Shown: piece by piece, positions 44,796 through 52,636 of the stretch
Layout of the letters: each line of letters begins with the position of its first letter
Numbering within the stretch: position 1 is the stretch's first letter
Source of the DNA: Aeromonas sp. RU39B
GTDB taxonomy: Bacteria > Pseudomonadota > Gammaproteobacteria > Enterobacterales > Aeromonadaceae
DNA length: 64,000 nt
Assembly (NCBI RefSeq): GCF_900156095.1
Contig: NZ_FTMJ01000006.1
Span: 62,001 to 126,000, forward strand
Direction: 5' to 3'
Notes under the pieces: model-generated
The model's input: only the letters and a program-made list of their open reading frames with translations
Database searches by the model: none
What the model was told of the DNA's origin: nothing
Position numbers and translations under genes: made by a program

Positions 44796-45845
44796 TCAGC
44801 GGTTGCGGCGACGGGTGACGAACATGGCGTCCCCGTAGCTAAAAAAGCGATAGTGATGCGCAACGGCCTCGCTATAGGCCGCCATCACGTGATCATAACC
44901 GGCAAACGCGCTCACCAGCATGATCAGGGTCGACTCGGGCAGGTGGAAGTTGGTGATCATGGCATCGACCAACTGAAACTCATAACCCGGGTAGATAAAG
45001 ATATCGGTGTCGCTGAAAAACGGCGCCAGCGGCTGGCCCTTGGCCAGCGTCATCCGCGCAGCACTTTCCAGCGAGCGAACCGAGGTCGTCCCAACGGCAA
45101 TCACCCGCCCGCCACGTGCGCGGGTGGCAGCAATGGCATCGACCACCTCTTGCGACACTTCGGCATATTCCGAGTGCATGTGGTGATCTTCAATCTTGTC
45201 GACCCGCACCGGCTGGAACGTACCTGCCCCGACGTGCAGGGTAACAAAGGCAGTCTCCACCCCTTTGGCGCGGATCTGCTCGAGCAGCGCTTGGTCAAAA
45301 TGCAGGCCGGCCGTCGGCGCAGCCACCGCACCCGGCTTGGCGTTATAGACCGTCTGATAGCGCTCTTTATCAGCATCTTCGTCCGGGCGATCGATATAAG
45401 GCGGCAGCGGCATATGGCCGATAGCATCGAGAATGGTCAACACCGGACGCGGGTCGAGGAAGTGGATCTCGAACAGGGCATCGTGGCGTGCACGCATCTC
45501 GGCTTCAACCCCGCCATCCATAATGAGGCGAGTGCCAGGCTTGGGCGCCTTGGAGGCACGCACATGCGCCAGCACGCTGTGCTCATCGAGAATGCGCTCA
45601 ACCAGCACTTCGAGCTTGCCACCGCTGGCCTTCTGGCCAAACATGCGGGCCGGAATCACGCGGGTATTGTTAAATACCAGCAGATCGCCGGGATTGAGCA
45701 ACCCCAGCACATCGACAAACTGGCCATGGTGCAGGGCGCCACTTTCGCCATCAAGTTGCAGCAAACGGCTGGCAGTACGCACCGCCGTCGGGTAACGGGC
45801 GATCAGCTCATCAGGCAGATCAAAATGAAAATCGGAAACTTGCAT
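44796..45845 (-). CDS. queA: S-adenosylmethionine:tRNA ribosyltransferase-isomerase
   Basis: This 349-residue enzyme converts preQ1 in tRNA to epoxyqueuosine using the ribosyl group of [19 protein letters not shown] starts the protein; [34 protein letters not shown] and [27 protein letters not shown] blocks are family signatures. The ATG at 45845 was chosen; the longer upstream frame covers the promoter. It is 72 bases ahead of tgt in the same direction. Confidence 0.96.
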   Translation of the reverse strand: MQVSDFHFDLPDELIARYPTAVRTASRLLQLDGESGALHHGQFVDVLGLLNPGDLLVFNNTRVIPARMFGQKASGGKLEVLVERILDEHSVLAHVRASKAPKPGTRLIMDGGVEAEMRARHDALFEIHFLDPRPVLTILDAIGHMPLPPYIDRPDEDADKERYQTVYNAKPGAVAAPTAGLHFDQALLEQIRAKGVETAFVTLHVGAGTFQPVRVDKIEDHHMHSEYAEVSQEVVDAIAATRARGGRVIAVGTTSVRSLESAARMTLAKGQPLAPFFSDTDIFIYPGYEFQLVDAMITNFHLPESTLIMLVSAFAGYDHVMAAYSEAVAHHYRFFSYGDAMFVTRRRNR

Positions 45846-45870
45846 CACACACCTCGGGGAATCGGCGGCT

Positions 45871-45899
45871 AGTCTAGTTATCCCCTCTGCGACTGGCAA
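45871..45899 (-). promoter_or_regulatory. Candidate queA promoter
   Basis: On the minus strand TTGCCA (45899-45894), 17 bp, TAGACT (45876-45871) lies 26 bases ahead of the queA ATG. It would give a short leader and drive queA-tgt-yajC-secDF. Confidence 0.5.
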
Positions 45900-45992
45900 C
45901 CCAAAATGGTCGCCAACCAGCGACAATCCTGACAACTCTTGGTTGCCCATTTTGTGAAGCTCAGTCAGTTAATTAATGATTAACAAACTGTT

Positions 45993-46033
45993 TTGACCCT
46001 GATCAAATTCTCCTCGTCCCCCGCGAGTAATGT
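45993..46033 (+). promoter_or_regulatory. FNR-like site with class-II promoter spacing for the CBS gene
   Basis: TTGACCCTGATCAA (45993-46006) matches the FNR consensus at 9 of 10 positions. A -10-like TAATGT lies at 46028-46033. The site centre would then be close to -41, the spacing of FNR-activated class-II promoters. Confidence 0.6.
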
Positions 46034-46066
46034 GGAGGTTACAGGCTTGCAGCGCGAGGAGGCCGC

Positions 46067-46513
46067 ATGATCACCCTGTCAGAAATCATGACCGAACAGC
46101 CCTTTACGCTGGGCCCGGACAACAGTCTCAAACAGGCTATCGACCTGATGAATCAGGAACGCATTCGCCACATCCCCATCGTTAACGACGAGCAACACCT
46201 GCTGGGCCTGGTCACCTTAAGCGATGTGCTGGCCGCCCGGGAATCAAAGTTGGTACTGGGCAGTCAGGAGCGGGAAGAGGAGTTCACCGATAACGTACAG
46301 CTGGCCGAGTTGATGACGCGCAATGTGGCCTGCGTCGATCCTCACGCCGGCATCAAGGAGGCGGCACTCTATCTGCAACGTCACAAATATGGCTGCCTGC
46401 CGGTGGTGGAGCGGGGTCGTCTGATCGGCATTGTCACCGATAGCGATTTTATCGGCGTGGCCATCAATCTGCTGGAAGTGATGGAAGAGCGCGAGCCATT
46501 TGATGACCAATGA
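46067..46513 (+). CDS. Two-CBS-domain protein (AcuB-like)
   Basis: This 148-residue protein consists almost entirely of two CBS domains (about residues 7-60 and 78-135): MTEQPFTLGPDNSLKQAIDLM, then HIPIVNDEQHLLGLVTLSDVL, and LMTRNVACVDPHAGIKEAAL, then YGCLPVVERGRLIGIVTDSDF. Such modules bind adenine nucleotides and regulate partner proteins. GAGGAGG seven bases before the ATG is a strong site. It is monocistronic and sits behind an FNR-like box, so it may report energy state under low oxygen. The partner is unknown. Confidence 0.88.
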   Translation: MITLSEIMTEQPFTLGPDNSLKQAIDLMNQERIRHIPIVNDEQHLLGLVTLSDVLAARESKLVLGSQEREEEFTDNVQLAELMTRNVACVDPHAGIKEAALYLQRHKYGCLPVVERGRLIGIVTDSDFIGVAINLLEVMEEREPFDDQ

Positions 46514-46616
46514 TCTAAAAATTACGTAATTAAATTACAAAATGACTCGTTTTTGCTGTTATAAAAACCCTATCAATTGAAAGTGTTTCATTTTAGAAAA
46601 TAATTACAACAATACA

Positions 46617-46645
46617 TTGATTTGTGATCACGCGCACACTATGAT
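46617..46645 (+). promoter_or_regulatory. Promoter-like elements with overlapping CRP-like site
   Basis: TTGATT (46617-46622), 17 bp, TATGAT (46640-46645) is close to the sigma-70 consensus. TGTGA-N6-GCACA (46623-46638), 9 of 10 matches to the CRP core, fills the spacer, which would suit repression. There is no protein start in the right place downstream except after the terminator. Confidence 0.55.
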
Positions 46646-46651
46646 CTATCT

Positions 46652-46809
46652 CGCAAGATTGCTGTGGGTGGGATGACCAACTGTGCACTGGTTATCCGGC
46701 CCCGATGTTTGCAAGTTTGCAATCACCCCATATGTATCTCTTCGCTGCACTAGTAGCGTTTTAATGCCATTCCTTGTTGATCCCCCGGTCCCATGACCGG
46801 GTTTTTTTT
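46652..46809 (+). ncRNA. Candidate Hfq-type small RNA (about 158 nt)
   Basis: Between the promoter-like pair (46617-46645) and a perfect terminator (CCCGGTC 46784-46790, loop CCAT, GACCGGG 46795-46801, eight T's) lies a stretch without a credible open frame. It has local hairpins (CGCT/AGCG near 46743-46758) and a U-rich segment just ahead of the terminator, common in Hfq-binding RNAs. It resembles no family that I recognise. It could instead be the attenuated leader of acpH, whose ATG is 55 bases after the T run. Start point estimated from the -10. Confidence 0.45.
46784..46809 (+). terminator. Strong rho-independent terminator upstream of acpH
   Basis: CCCGGTC/GACCGGG stem, four-base loop and eight consecutive T's. 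It ends whatever is transcribed from the preceding region. Confidence 0.9.
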
Positions 46810-46864
46810 GCCTTTCTTTTGTCACTTGGTTAGCCTGCCGACTCGCCCTGCACGAGCCTGTACC

Positions 46865-47494
46865 ATGAATTTTCTCGCCCATCTGCATCTGGCCGATCAC
46901 TCCATGACCTCGCCGCTTGGCAATCTGCTCGGCGATTTTGTCAAAGGCCCGCTGTCAGATGATCTGGATGCTGACCTGCGCCTTGGCATCTTGCTGCACC
47001 GGGCTATCGACCGCTTCACCGACAGCCATGAACAACACCGGGCCGCAGTTGCCCTGTTTATGCCACCCTGGCGGCGCTATGGCCCCATCCTGGTCGACCT
47101 TATCTACGATCACTTTCTCTGCCTGCACTGGGCCCACTTTTGCGCTGATCCCCAGCCAGAGTGGCTAGAGCGCCATTACCGGGCATTACTGCGGGCCCAG
47201 CCCTATCATCCGCATCATCTTGCGCACGGCATGCCGCTGGCGCTGCGCCGCATGGCAGAGCAAGACTGGCTGGGAAGTTATATCGATAAACACGCGCTGG
47301 CCGCCGCGCTCGATGGTATCGGCCGACGGTTACGCCGCCCACAACCGCTATCCCGGGCACTGACAACACTCACCGCATCGGATTGGGGTGAGATGGAGAG
47401 AGGATTTTTGCGCTTTTATCCGCAGTTGATGGCCTTTGCCGGTCAGGAAGCCATTCGGCTAGGCGCCGCCTTCACTGAGCGCGATCTTTTTTGA
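46865..47494 (+). CDS. acpH: Acyl-carrier-protein phosphodiesterase
   Basis: This 209-residue hydrolase removes the 4'-phosphopantetheine arm of ACP. The HD-like metal site is seen in MNFLAHLHLADHS, GNLLGDFVKG, LHRAIDRFTDSH and DLIYDHFLCLHW, all AcpH signatures. The ATG at 46865 gives the standard N-terminus; the longer frame runs back through the terminator. In E. coli acpH (yajB) is likewise next to queA. Confidence 0.93.
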   Translation: MNFLAHLHLADHSMTSPLGNLLGDFVKGPLSDDLDADLRLGILLHRAIDRFTDSHEQHRAAVALFMPPWRRYGPILVDLIYDHFLCLHWAHFCADPQPEWLERHYRALLRAQPYHPHHLAHGMPLALRRMAEQDWLGSYIDKHALAAALDGIGRRLRRPQPLSRALTTLTASDWGEMERGFLRFYPQLMAFAGQEAIRLGAAFTERDLF

Positions 47495-47849
47495 TGCCAA
47501 GGCCCAGCTCACGGCCACGCAGCCGCGCATAGAAGGTGCACCCGATAAAGGCTAACGTGGTGAGTATCAGCTCAACCAGCGCCAATCCCCGCTCCCCTTC
47601 ATCGGTGGTCAGCAGGGTCAATGAGTGCAGAAAATAGAACATCAAGATGAAGTTGGCCCAGGCGTGGGTGTAGGGTCGGCCACGCAAGATGCCTGACAAA
47701 GGTAATAGCAACGGCGTCACCCAAACCAGCGGCAGCAGCCAGGGTAAAAGCTCGGGGTGGGGTGATAGCCACAGGTGCCACAGCACAACCCACCCCAGCA
47801 GCCCGAGATAGCCAGACAGCGCCAGCCTACGGGCCTGCGTGCTGGTCAA
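47472..47849 (-). CDS. DUF2069 membrane protein
   Basis: This 125-residue inner-membrane protein of the uncharacterised DUF2069 family has four predicted membrane segments: about 10-28, 35-53, 64-84 and 90-108, with PYTHAWANFILMFYFLHSL being the family hallmark. The likely start is TTG at 47849, overlapping the preceding gene's stop by four bases (TTGA), so it depends on coupled translation. Its 3' end overlaps convergent acpH by 23 bases. Confidence 0.85.
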   Translation of the reverse strand: MTSTQARRLALSGYLGLLGWVVLWHLWLSPHPELLPWLLPLVWVTPLLLPLSGILRGRPYTHAWANFILMFYFLHSLTLLTTDEGERGLALVELILTTLAFIGCTFYARLRGRELGLGIKKDRAQ

Positions 47850-48196
47850 TCCAGAATCTCCAGCACCTGCTCAGGCGGCCGACCCAGCCGGGCGCGGCCA
47901 TTACAGATGACGATCGGTCGCTCGATAAGCTTGGGGTGCGCCACCATGGCCTTGATCAGTGCATCGCCCTGTTGCGCAGCGAGCCCCAACTCACGATAGA
48001 GATCCTCTTTGGTACGCATCAGCTGACGGGGATCGTTAAAGCCAAGTTGACCCAGCAGTTCGCGGATCTCATCTTCGCTCGGTGCCTGCTCCAGATAGAG
48101 CGTGACTGCCGGCTCAATCCCCTGACTTTCCAGCAAAGCCAGCGTCTCACGACTCTTGGAACAGCGCGGATTGTGATAAATTCGAACCTGACTCAT
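47846..48196 (-). CDS. yfgD: ArsC-family reductase (YfgD-like)
   Basis: This 116-residue thioredoxin-fold protein of the glutaredoxin-dependent arsenate reductase family has Cys12 in HNPRCSKSRETL as the active cysteine; the Arg pattern IVICNGRARLGRPPE (IxxxxxxAxxGRPPE) is the conserved C-terminal part. In E. coli yfgD lies next to bepA, and here it is in the same neighbourhood, so a housekeeping rather than arsenic-resistance role is likely; there is no arsenic operon nearby. The ATG at 48196 gives MSQVRIYHNP. Confidence 0.88.
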   Translation of the reverse strand: MSQVRIYHNPRCSKSRETLALLESQGIEPAVTLYLEQAPSEDEIRELLGQLGFNDPRQLMRTKEDLYRELGLAAQQGDALIKAMVAHPKLIERPIVICNGRARLGRPPEQVLEILD

Positions 48197-48263
48197 GCGA
48201 ACTCCCGATACGGCGTAAACAGTGGCGCCATTGTAGGGGAAAGACGAGGAGATACATAACGAA

Positions 48264-48758
48264 ATGAAACGACTTTGTTGGGGAGTTGTGGTGAGTTTGC
48301 TGTTATCCGGCTGCGGCAAACTGGTGGATTTTGAGACTGCCGCAGGTGACCCGGTCGCCCTGACCCAGTTCTACGGCCGCCCCGTGCTGGTGAGCTATTA
48401 CGCCCCCTGGTGCGCGCCGTGCCAGCGTGAATTACCGCTGTTGCAGCAGATGGTGCGCCAGGAGGGGGTACAGGTCCTGCTGGTGAGTTATGACCCGCTC
48501 AGCAGCAGTGAACATGCCAAGCTGCAGGCAACGCTGGACCCTGATTTACCCCTGCTGCGCACCAGTGATCGCGCCCGTCTTCCCTTCCCTCGCCCCGATG
48601 CGCTGCCCACCAGTTATCTGCTCAATGCCAGCGGCAAACTGACTCGCACCCTGCGCGGTGAGTTATCAGCGCCGCAGACGGCAGAACTGGTCGCAGAGAT
48701 GAAAAAACCGCTGCCCAAACCCCAACCCTGGGTGCTCTTCACATCGGCCAACAACTAG
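48264..48758 (+). CDS. TlpA-like thiol-disulfide lipoprotein
   Basis: This 164-residue protein has a lipoprotein signal peptide with lipobox LLSGC (Cys17) and a thioredoxin-fold domain with active site W49-C50-A-P-C53. It should be a membrane-anchored periplasmic reductase or oxidase of the TlpA/ResA type. GVQVLLVSYDP and LPTSYLLNASGKLTRTLRGEL are further family features. It is divergent from the ArsC-family gene and has its own terminator. Its redox partners are unknown. Confidence 0.88.
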   Translation: MKRLCWGVVVSLLLSGCGKLVDFETAAGDPVALTQFYGRPVLVSYYAPWCAPCQRELPLLQQMVRQEGVQVLLVSYDPLSSSEHAKLQATLDPDLPLLRTSDRARLPFPRPDALPTSYLLNASGKLTRTLRGELSAPQTAELVAEMKKPLPKPQPWVLFTSANN

Positions 48759-48771
48759 CCGTTCCCCATGC

Positions 48772-48799
48772 AAAACGGCCTCCCGAGGGAGGCCGTTTT
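48772..48799. terminator. Bidirectional terminator between the TlpA-like gene and bepA
   Basis: A perfect 13-bp stem, AAAACGGCCTCCC (48772-48784) with GGGAGGCCGTTTT (48787-48799), serves two convergent genes. Confidence 0.9.
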
Positions 48800-48811
48800 A
48801 TCATCTGACGT

Positions 48812-50269
48812 TTAGCGCTTGAGGGTTTCCAGCTCTTTTTGCGCCCGCTCCATTTCGGCAATGCGCGCTTCAATGCGCGCCAGCGTCATCTTGTCACTGG
48901 TGGTGCCACGCCCCACGATCAGCTCATCCATGGCCGCCTGATAATCACCACGCAGGGCTAACAACTCGGCACGCGCTTGGTGCAACTCGGTCAGCTTGCC
49001 CTGTTTACGATAAGCATCCGAGAGCATGTCCCAGGCCAGATTGTTCTCGTTGTGCTGACGCAAGTACGGGTCGAGCAGTGCGATAGAGCGATTGGCCTGA
49101 CCGCTTTCCAGATAGGCGTTGGCCAGGTTCACCACCACCACTTCATTATCCGGCATCCGGTCGAGGAAGCGCTTGAGGCGGCTAATCGCCTGGGCACTAC
49201 GCCCCTTGCCCATGTCGATGTCGGTCTGGGTATCGAGCACAAACAGATCGTCCGGATACCTGCTCACCAGATCCTTCATCAGAGCCTCGGCGTCGTCATA
49301 ACGCTTGAGTTGCAACAGCGCCAACGCCTTACCGTAAATGGCGGCGTCCTTGAGGCCATAGTCGCCCTTGGCAATGCGCGCATCGAAATAGGTCAGCATC
49401 GCCTCAGGACTTTCGTTGCTATAGCGCACCTGGATCCGCGCCTTGGCCATCAGGAAATCCAGACTGGGCTTGAGATGACGCGCCGGGTAGTTGGCAGCCC
49501 GCGCCCGCGCTTCCGAGATCCGGGTCTCCGGCAGCGGGTGAGTCAGCAGCATCTCGGGCAACTTGGTGGAATAGCGGTATTCAGCAGCCAGTTTCTGGAA
49601 GAAAGTAGCCATCGCCATCGGATCAAACCCAGAGTCAAACAGGGTCTTCATACCGATACGGTCAGCTTCGTACTCGTTGTCACGGGTATAGTTGATGGCC
49701 GATTGCATCGACACGCCAAGCGTCGTGTTCAGCGCGGCAACGCCAGCGGTGGGGTTGATGACCGCCAGCGCAATCGAGCCCACCAGCCCGGCCAGCGTCA
49801 TGGCCGAGGTGCTGGCCTGCGCTTCCATATAACGGGCGATGTGGCGCTGAGTCACGTGAGAGATTTCGTGAGCCAGTACAGAGGCGAGCTCACTTTCACT
49901 GTCGGCATAGAGGAACAGGCCGGTGTGCACCTTAACTCGCCCGCCGAGAAACGCCGCCGCGTTGATGCTGGTGTCATTGATCAGGAAAAAGGTAAACGGA
50001 AAGCGGACACTATCGGCATTGCTCACCAGCCGCTGACCGAGGTCATCAAGGTACTGGTTGAGCACAGGGTCGTCGATGATCGGCAGCCCAGCACGGGCGA
50101 AGCGCATGAAGGCGTCACCGTAGCGCACCTCCTGCTCGATAGGCAGAGCCATGACACCGGCTGTCCCGATATCGGGTAACTGGTTATTGGCCGCCACCGG
50201 CATGGCGGTGCCACACAGAGCCGCCAACAACAGGGGAAGGCTGGCAACGGCGTGTTTGAATCTGGCCAC
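48812..50269 (-). CDS. bepA: Periplasmic metalloprotease/chaperone BepA
   Basis: This 485-residue M48 protease with C-terminal TPR repeats assists LptD and BAM assembly and degrades stalled forms. A signal peptide (about 1-27, cleaved after VAA) is followed by the zinc site HEISH at 134-138 and EYEADRIGMKTL, then TPR repeats from about residue 300. GTG at 50269 with AAGGAG upstream gives the E. coli-like length; the longer frame to 50317 lacks a signal-peptide start. In E. coli bepA is beside perM and yfgD as here. Confidence 0.95.
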   Translation of the reverse strand: MARFKHAVASLPLLLAALCGTAMPVAANNQLPDIGTAGVMALPIEQEVRYGDAFMRFARAGLPIIDDPVLNQYLDDLGQRLVSNADSVRFPFTFFLINDTSINAAAFLGGRVKVHTGLFLYADSESELASVLAHEISHVTQRHIARYMEAQASTSAMTLAGLVGSIALAVINPTAGVAALNTTLGVSMQSAINYTRDNEYEADRIGMKTLFDSGFDPMAMATFFQKLAAEYRYSTKLPEMLLTHPLPETRISEARARAANYPARHLKPSLDFLMAKARIQVRYSNESPEAMLTYFDARIAKGDYGLKDAAIYGKALALLQLKRYDDAEALMKDLVSRYPDDLFVLDTQTDIDMGKGRSAQAISRLKRFLDRMPDNEVVVVNLANAYLESGQANRSIALLDPYLRQHNENNLAWDMLSDAYRKQGKLTELHQARAELLALRGDYQAAMDELIVGRGTTSDKMTLARIEARIAEMERAQKELETLKR

Positions 50270-50384
50270 GATCTTTCTCTCCTTGCGATGGGCCCCGGCA
50301 GCATACCCTTGCCACATGAGCCTCTCAAGCGTTGTTTATCATCCACTTAGACGCGATAATAACCGCCAGTTACAGGGGAATGGG

Positions 50385-50627
50385 ATGAACGAACTGGATC
50401 TTCGGGGATTACGCTGCCCCGAGCCCCTTATCCGGGTCAAATTATGGCTGCAACAGGCGCCACCAAACGCTGAAACGATGCTGCTGCTCGATGATCCGGG
50501 CTCCCGTCATGATGTTCCCCGCTACCTGACCCGTCAGGGTCATCACTGTGTGGTGCACACTGCCTCGCCCGAGCATCTGCTGCTGTGGGTTCGTCTGTGC
50601 CAGAAGGAAACAAAGCTGCATGTTTGA
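50385..50627 (+). CDS. TusA/SirA-family sulfurtransferase-like protein
   Basis: This 80-residue protein has the TusA signature LDLRGLRCPEPLIRVK, containing the active cysteine in the CPEP box. The C-terminal half (ETMLLLDDPGSRHDVPRYLTRQGHHCV) has the usual TusA topology. It overlaps the perM ATG by 8 bases, so it is coupled to it. E. coli has no gene here. It could deliver sulfur in an unknown pathway. Confidence 0.88.
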   Translation: MNELDLRGLRCPEPLIRVKLWLQQAPPNAETMLLLDDPGSRHDVPRYLTRQGHHCVVHTASPEHLLLWVRLCQKETKLHV

Positions 50628-51693
50628 TGTCATCCGGCGCTGGTATAAATCCCGCTTCTCCGACCCCGACGCGGTCACCCTCTTCATGCTGCTGGTGTTT
50701 GTCTTCGCCCTGCTGTGGATGTTCGGTGGACTGGTCGGCCCCTTCCTGGTGGCGCTGGTGCTCTCCTACTTGCTGGAGTGGCCGGTACATCGCCTGCAAC
50801 AACTGGGGTTATCGCGCACCCTTTCCACCACGCTGATCGTGCTGCTGTTTATCGCCTGTATGGGGATGCTGCTGTTTGGTCTGATGCCAACCCTGGTGGT
50901 GCAGGGGATCAATCTGGCCAAGGAGGCACCCAACATGCTCTCCCACGCCCAGGACTTTGTGCGCACCCTGCCGGAAAAATACCCGGACCTTATCGATATC
51001 ACGCTGGTAGAGAGCATCATCGACACCATTCGCCAGCGTATTCTGGCGCTCGGCGAAACCCTGGTGGCCGCCTCGCTCAGCTCGCTGGTCAGCATCGTCA
51101 CCCTGCTTATTTATCTGATTTTGGTACCGCTACTGATCTTCTTCATGCTCAAGGATAAAAAAGAGCTGCTCAGAACCCTGCAGCGCTTTCTGCCGCGCAA
51201 CCGGGCGCTGGTCAAGCAGGTGTGGGTAGAGATGAATGCCCAGATCATCAACTACATCCGTGGCAAGGTGATGGAGATTGTGGTGGTCGGTGTAGCCACC
51301 TACATCCCCTTTGCGATTCTGGGGCTGCACTACGCCGTGCTGCTGGCTGTGGCGGTCGGCTTTTCGGTCCTGATCCCCTACATCGGGGCCGTGGTGGTGA
51401 CCGTCCCGGTCACTATGGTGGCCCTGTTCCAGTGGGGCGTGACCCCGGAGTTTGCCTGGCTGATGGTGCTCTATCTGGTTATTCAGGGGCTCGATGGCAA
51501 CCTGTTGGTGCCCATCTTGTTCTCGGAGGCGGTCAACCTGCATCCGGTCGCAATCATCGTCGCCGTCCTGTTTTTTGGCGGGCTGTGGGGATTTTGGGGC
51601 GTCTTCTTTGCCATTCCGCTGGCCACGCTGGTCAAAGCCGTACTCAACGCCTGGCCACGGCGCGATGATGGCGCGGCCAGCATGAATATGTAA
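50620..51693 (+). CDS. perM: PerM (AI-2E family) membrane protein
   Basis: This 357-residue integral-membrane protein of the AI-2 exporter family has about eight membrane segments; the block LLIYLILVPLLIFFMLKDK, the GLHYAVLLAVAVGFSVLIPYIGAVVVTVPV segment and the C-terminal VNLHPVAIIVAVLFFGGLWGF are characteristic. PerM function in E. coli is not settled. It is coupled to the TusA-like gene upstream and followed by a hairpin. Confidence 0.92.
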   Translation: MFDVIRRWYKSRFSDPDAVTLFMLLVFVFALLWMFGGLVGPFLVALVLSYLLEWPVHRLQQLGLSRTLSTTLIVLLFIACMGMLLFGLMPTLVVQGINLAKEAPNMLSHAQDFVRTLPEKYPDLIDITLVESIIDTIRQRILALGETLVAASLSSLVSIVTLLIYLILVPLLIFFMLKDKKELLRTLQRFLPRNRALVKQVWVEMNAQIINYIRGKVMEIVVVGVATYIPFAILGLHYAVLLAVAVGFSVLIPYIGAVVVTVPVTMVALFQWGVTPEFAWLMVLYLVIQGLDGNLLVPILFSEAVNLHPVAIIVAVLFFGGLWGFWGVFFAIPLATLVKAVLNAWPRRDDGAASMNM

Positions 51694-51697
51694 AAAG

Positions 51698-51718
51698 CAG
51701 GGAGCCGATGGCTCCCTG
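51698..51718 (+). terminator. Terminator after perM
   Basis: CAGGGAGCC (51698-51706) and GGCTCCCTG (51710-51718) form a perfect stem followed by TTTGCTT. It lies between perM and a convergent hydrolase gene. Confidence 0.75.
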
Positions 51719-51723
51719 TTTGC

Positions 51724-52530
51724 TTACCAGCCACACTGCCGTAAAAAACCGGTGAGCGCCGCGTTGACCCGCTCTGGCTGCTCGAGGGTCGAGATATGGC
51801 CGGCTCCCGCTATCTCTATCAGGGCGATGCCGAGTGTATCGGCCATCAGATAGCCTTCCAGCACCGGCCTTGCCCGATCCTCACAACCGGTGATGACCTG
51901 CGCCGGACAGGTCAGGGTTTCCAGCCACTCCATGCGGTCGGCCCGGGTCACAAAGCTGCGCCCCACCGCCACCAGCGCGTCGATCTTCTCGGCCGGCCAA
52001 TGGGTCAAGCGTTCGATGAAGGCGCTTAACATCGCCTCATCGGGTTGCTGGCGGAAAAACAGCGGCGCAACTTGCCTGGCGATCGCGTCTGGCACCTGCC
52101 GCGCCGCTTCAATAGCGCCGAGCATCCCTAAATAGCGCTCGCAGGTGATCTGCGGCTCCAGCCCGACAAAGGTATCCATCAATACCAGCCCCTTGAGGCG
52201 CGAGCCAGCCAGCTGCGAGAGCTCAATGCCCCACATGCCGCCAATGGAGAGGCCCACTAGCACAAATTGGTCGATACCAAGGGTATCGAGCAGAGCCAGA
52301 TGCTGACGCGCCAGCGTTTCCAGCGTCAAATGCCCCGCCGGCAGTGCGTCGGAATCACCGTGGCCCCATAACTCGGGCACGATGCAGCGATAGTGCTCCT
52401 TGAGCGCATTGACCTGCGGCGCCCACATAGCGCTGTCCCACAGATAGCTGTGACCAAACACAATCACCGGTCCGTTACCCTCATCCAGATAGGCCAGCCG
52501 GCGTCCTTCAAGCTCGATAAACTGTTTCAT
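51724..52530 (-). CDS. Alpha/beta-fold hydrolase
   Basis: This 268-residue hydrolase has nucleophile Ser95 in GLSIGG, probable acid Asp near residue 217 (GCEDRARPV) and His245 (GAGHIST), a complete catalytic triad. The oxyanion motif is FGHSYLWD near the N-terminus. No signal peptide; cytoplasmic. BioH belongs to this fold, and the window has a bio cluster without bioH, but the distance of 30 kb and lack of specific similarity do not support that assignment. Substrate unknown. Confidence 0.88.
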   Translation of the reverse strand: MKQFIELEGRRLAYLDEGNGPVIVFGHSYLWDSAMWAPQVNALKEHYRCIVPELWGHGDSDALPAGHLTLETLARQHLALLDTLGIDQFVLVGLSIGGMWGIELSQLAGSRLKGLVLMDTFVGLEPQITCERYLGMLGAIEAARQVPDAIARQVAPLFFRQQPDEAMLSAFIERLTHWPAEKIDALVAVGRSFVTRADRMEWLETLTCPAQVITGCEDRARPVLEGYLMADTLGIALIEIAGAGHISTLEQPERVNAALTGFLRQCGW

Positions 52531-52636
52531 TACACACCCTGCATCACCATTTGCGGTCGCAGTCTACCACAGCCGCACTGGCTGCCATGGCCTCTCTTGA
52601 GGCATGCTCTGGGGGTGCCCTCCAAGGAGAACGGTC

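Larger units (their letters stand above)
46514..46864. other. 351-base AT-rich intergenic region holding a possible small RNA
   Basis: No open frame of note. It contains the palindrome AATTACGTAATT (46520-46531) just after the CBS gene, a promoter-like pair at 46617-46645 overlapped by a CRP-like site, and a strong terminator at 46784-46809. See the separate small-RNA entry. Confidence 0.7.

Noticed and set aside
45895-45954. Repeated GGCAACC/GGTTGCC and CAAAATGG/CCATTTTG elements ahead of queA
   Set aside because: The elements are in an order that cannot form one hairpin and no known operator fits; likely chance in a 220-base divergent region.
51724-52530. Alpha/beta hydrolase as the missing BioH
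   Set aside because: The fold and triad agree, but there is no linkage to bio genes and no BioH-specific motif that I could point to.
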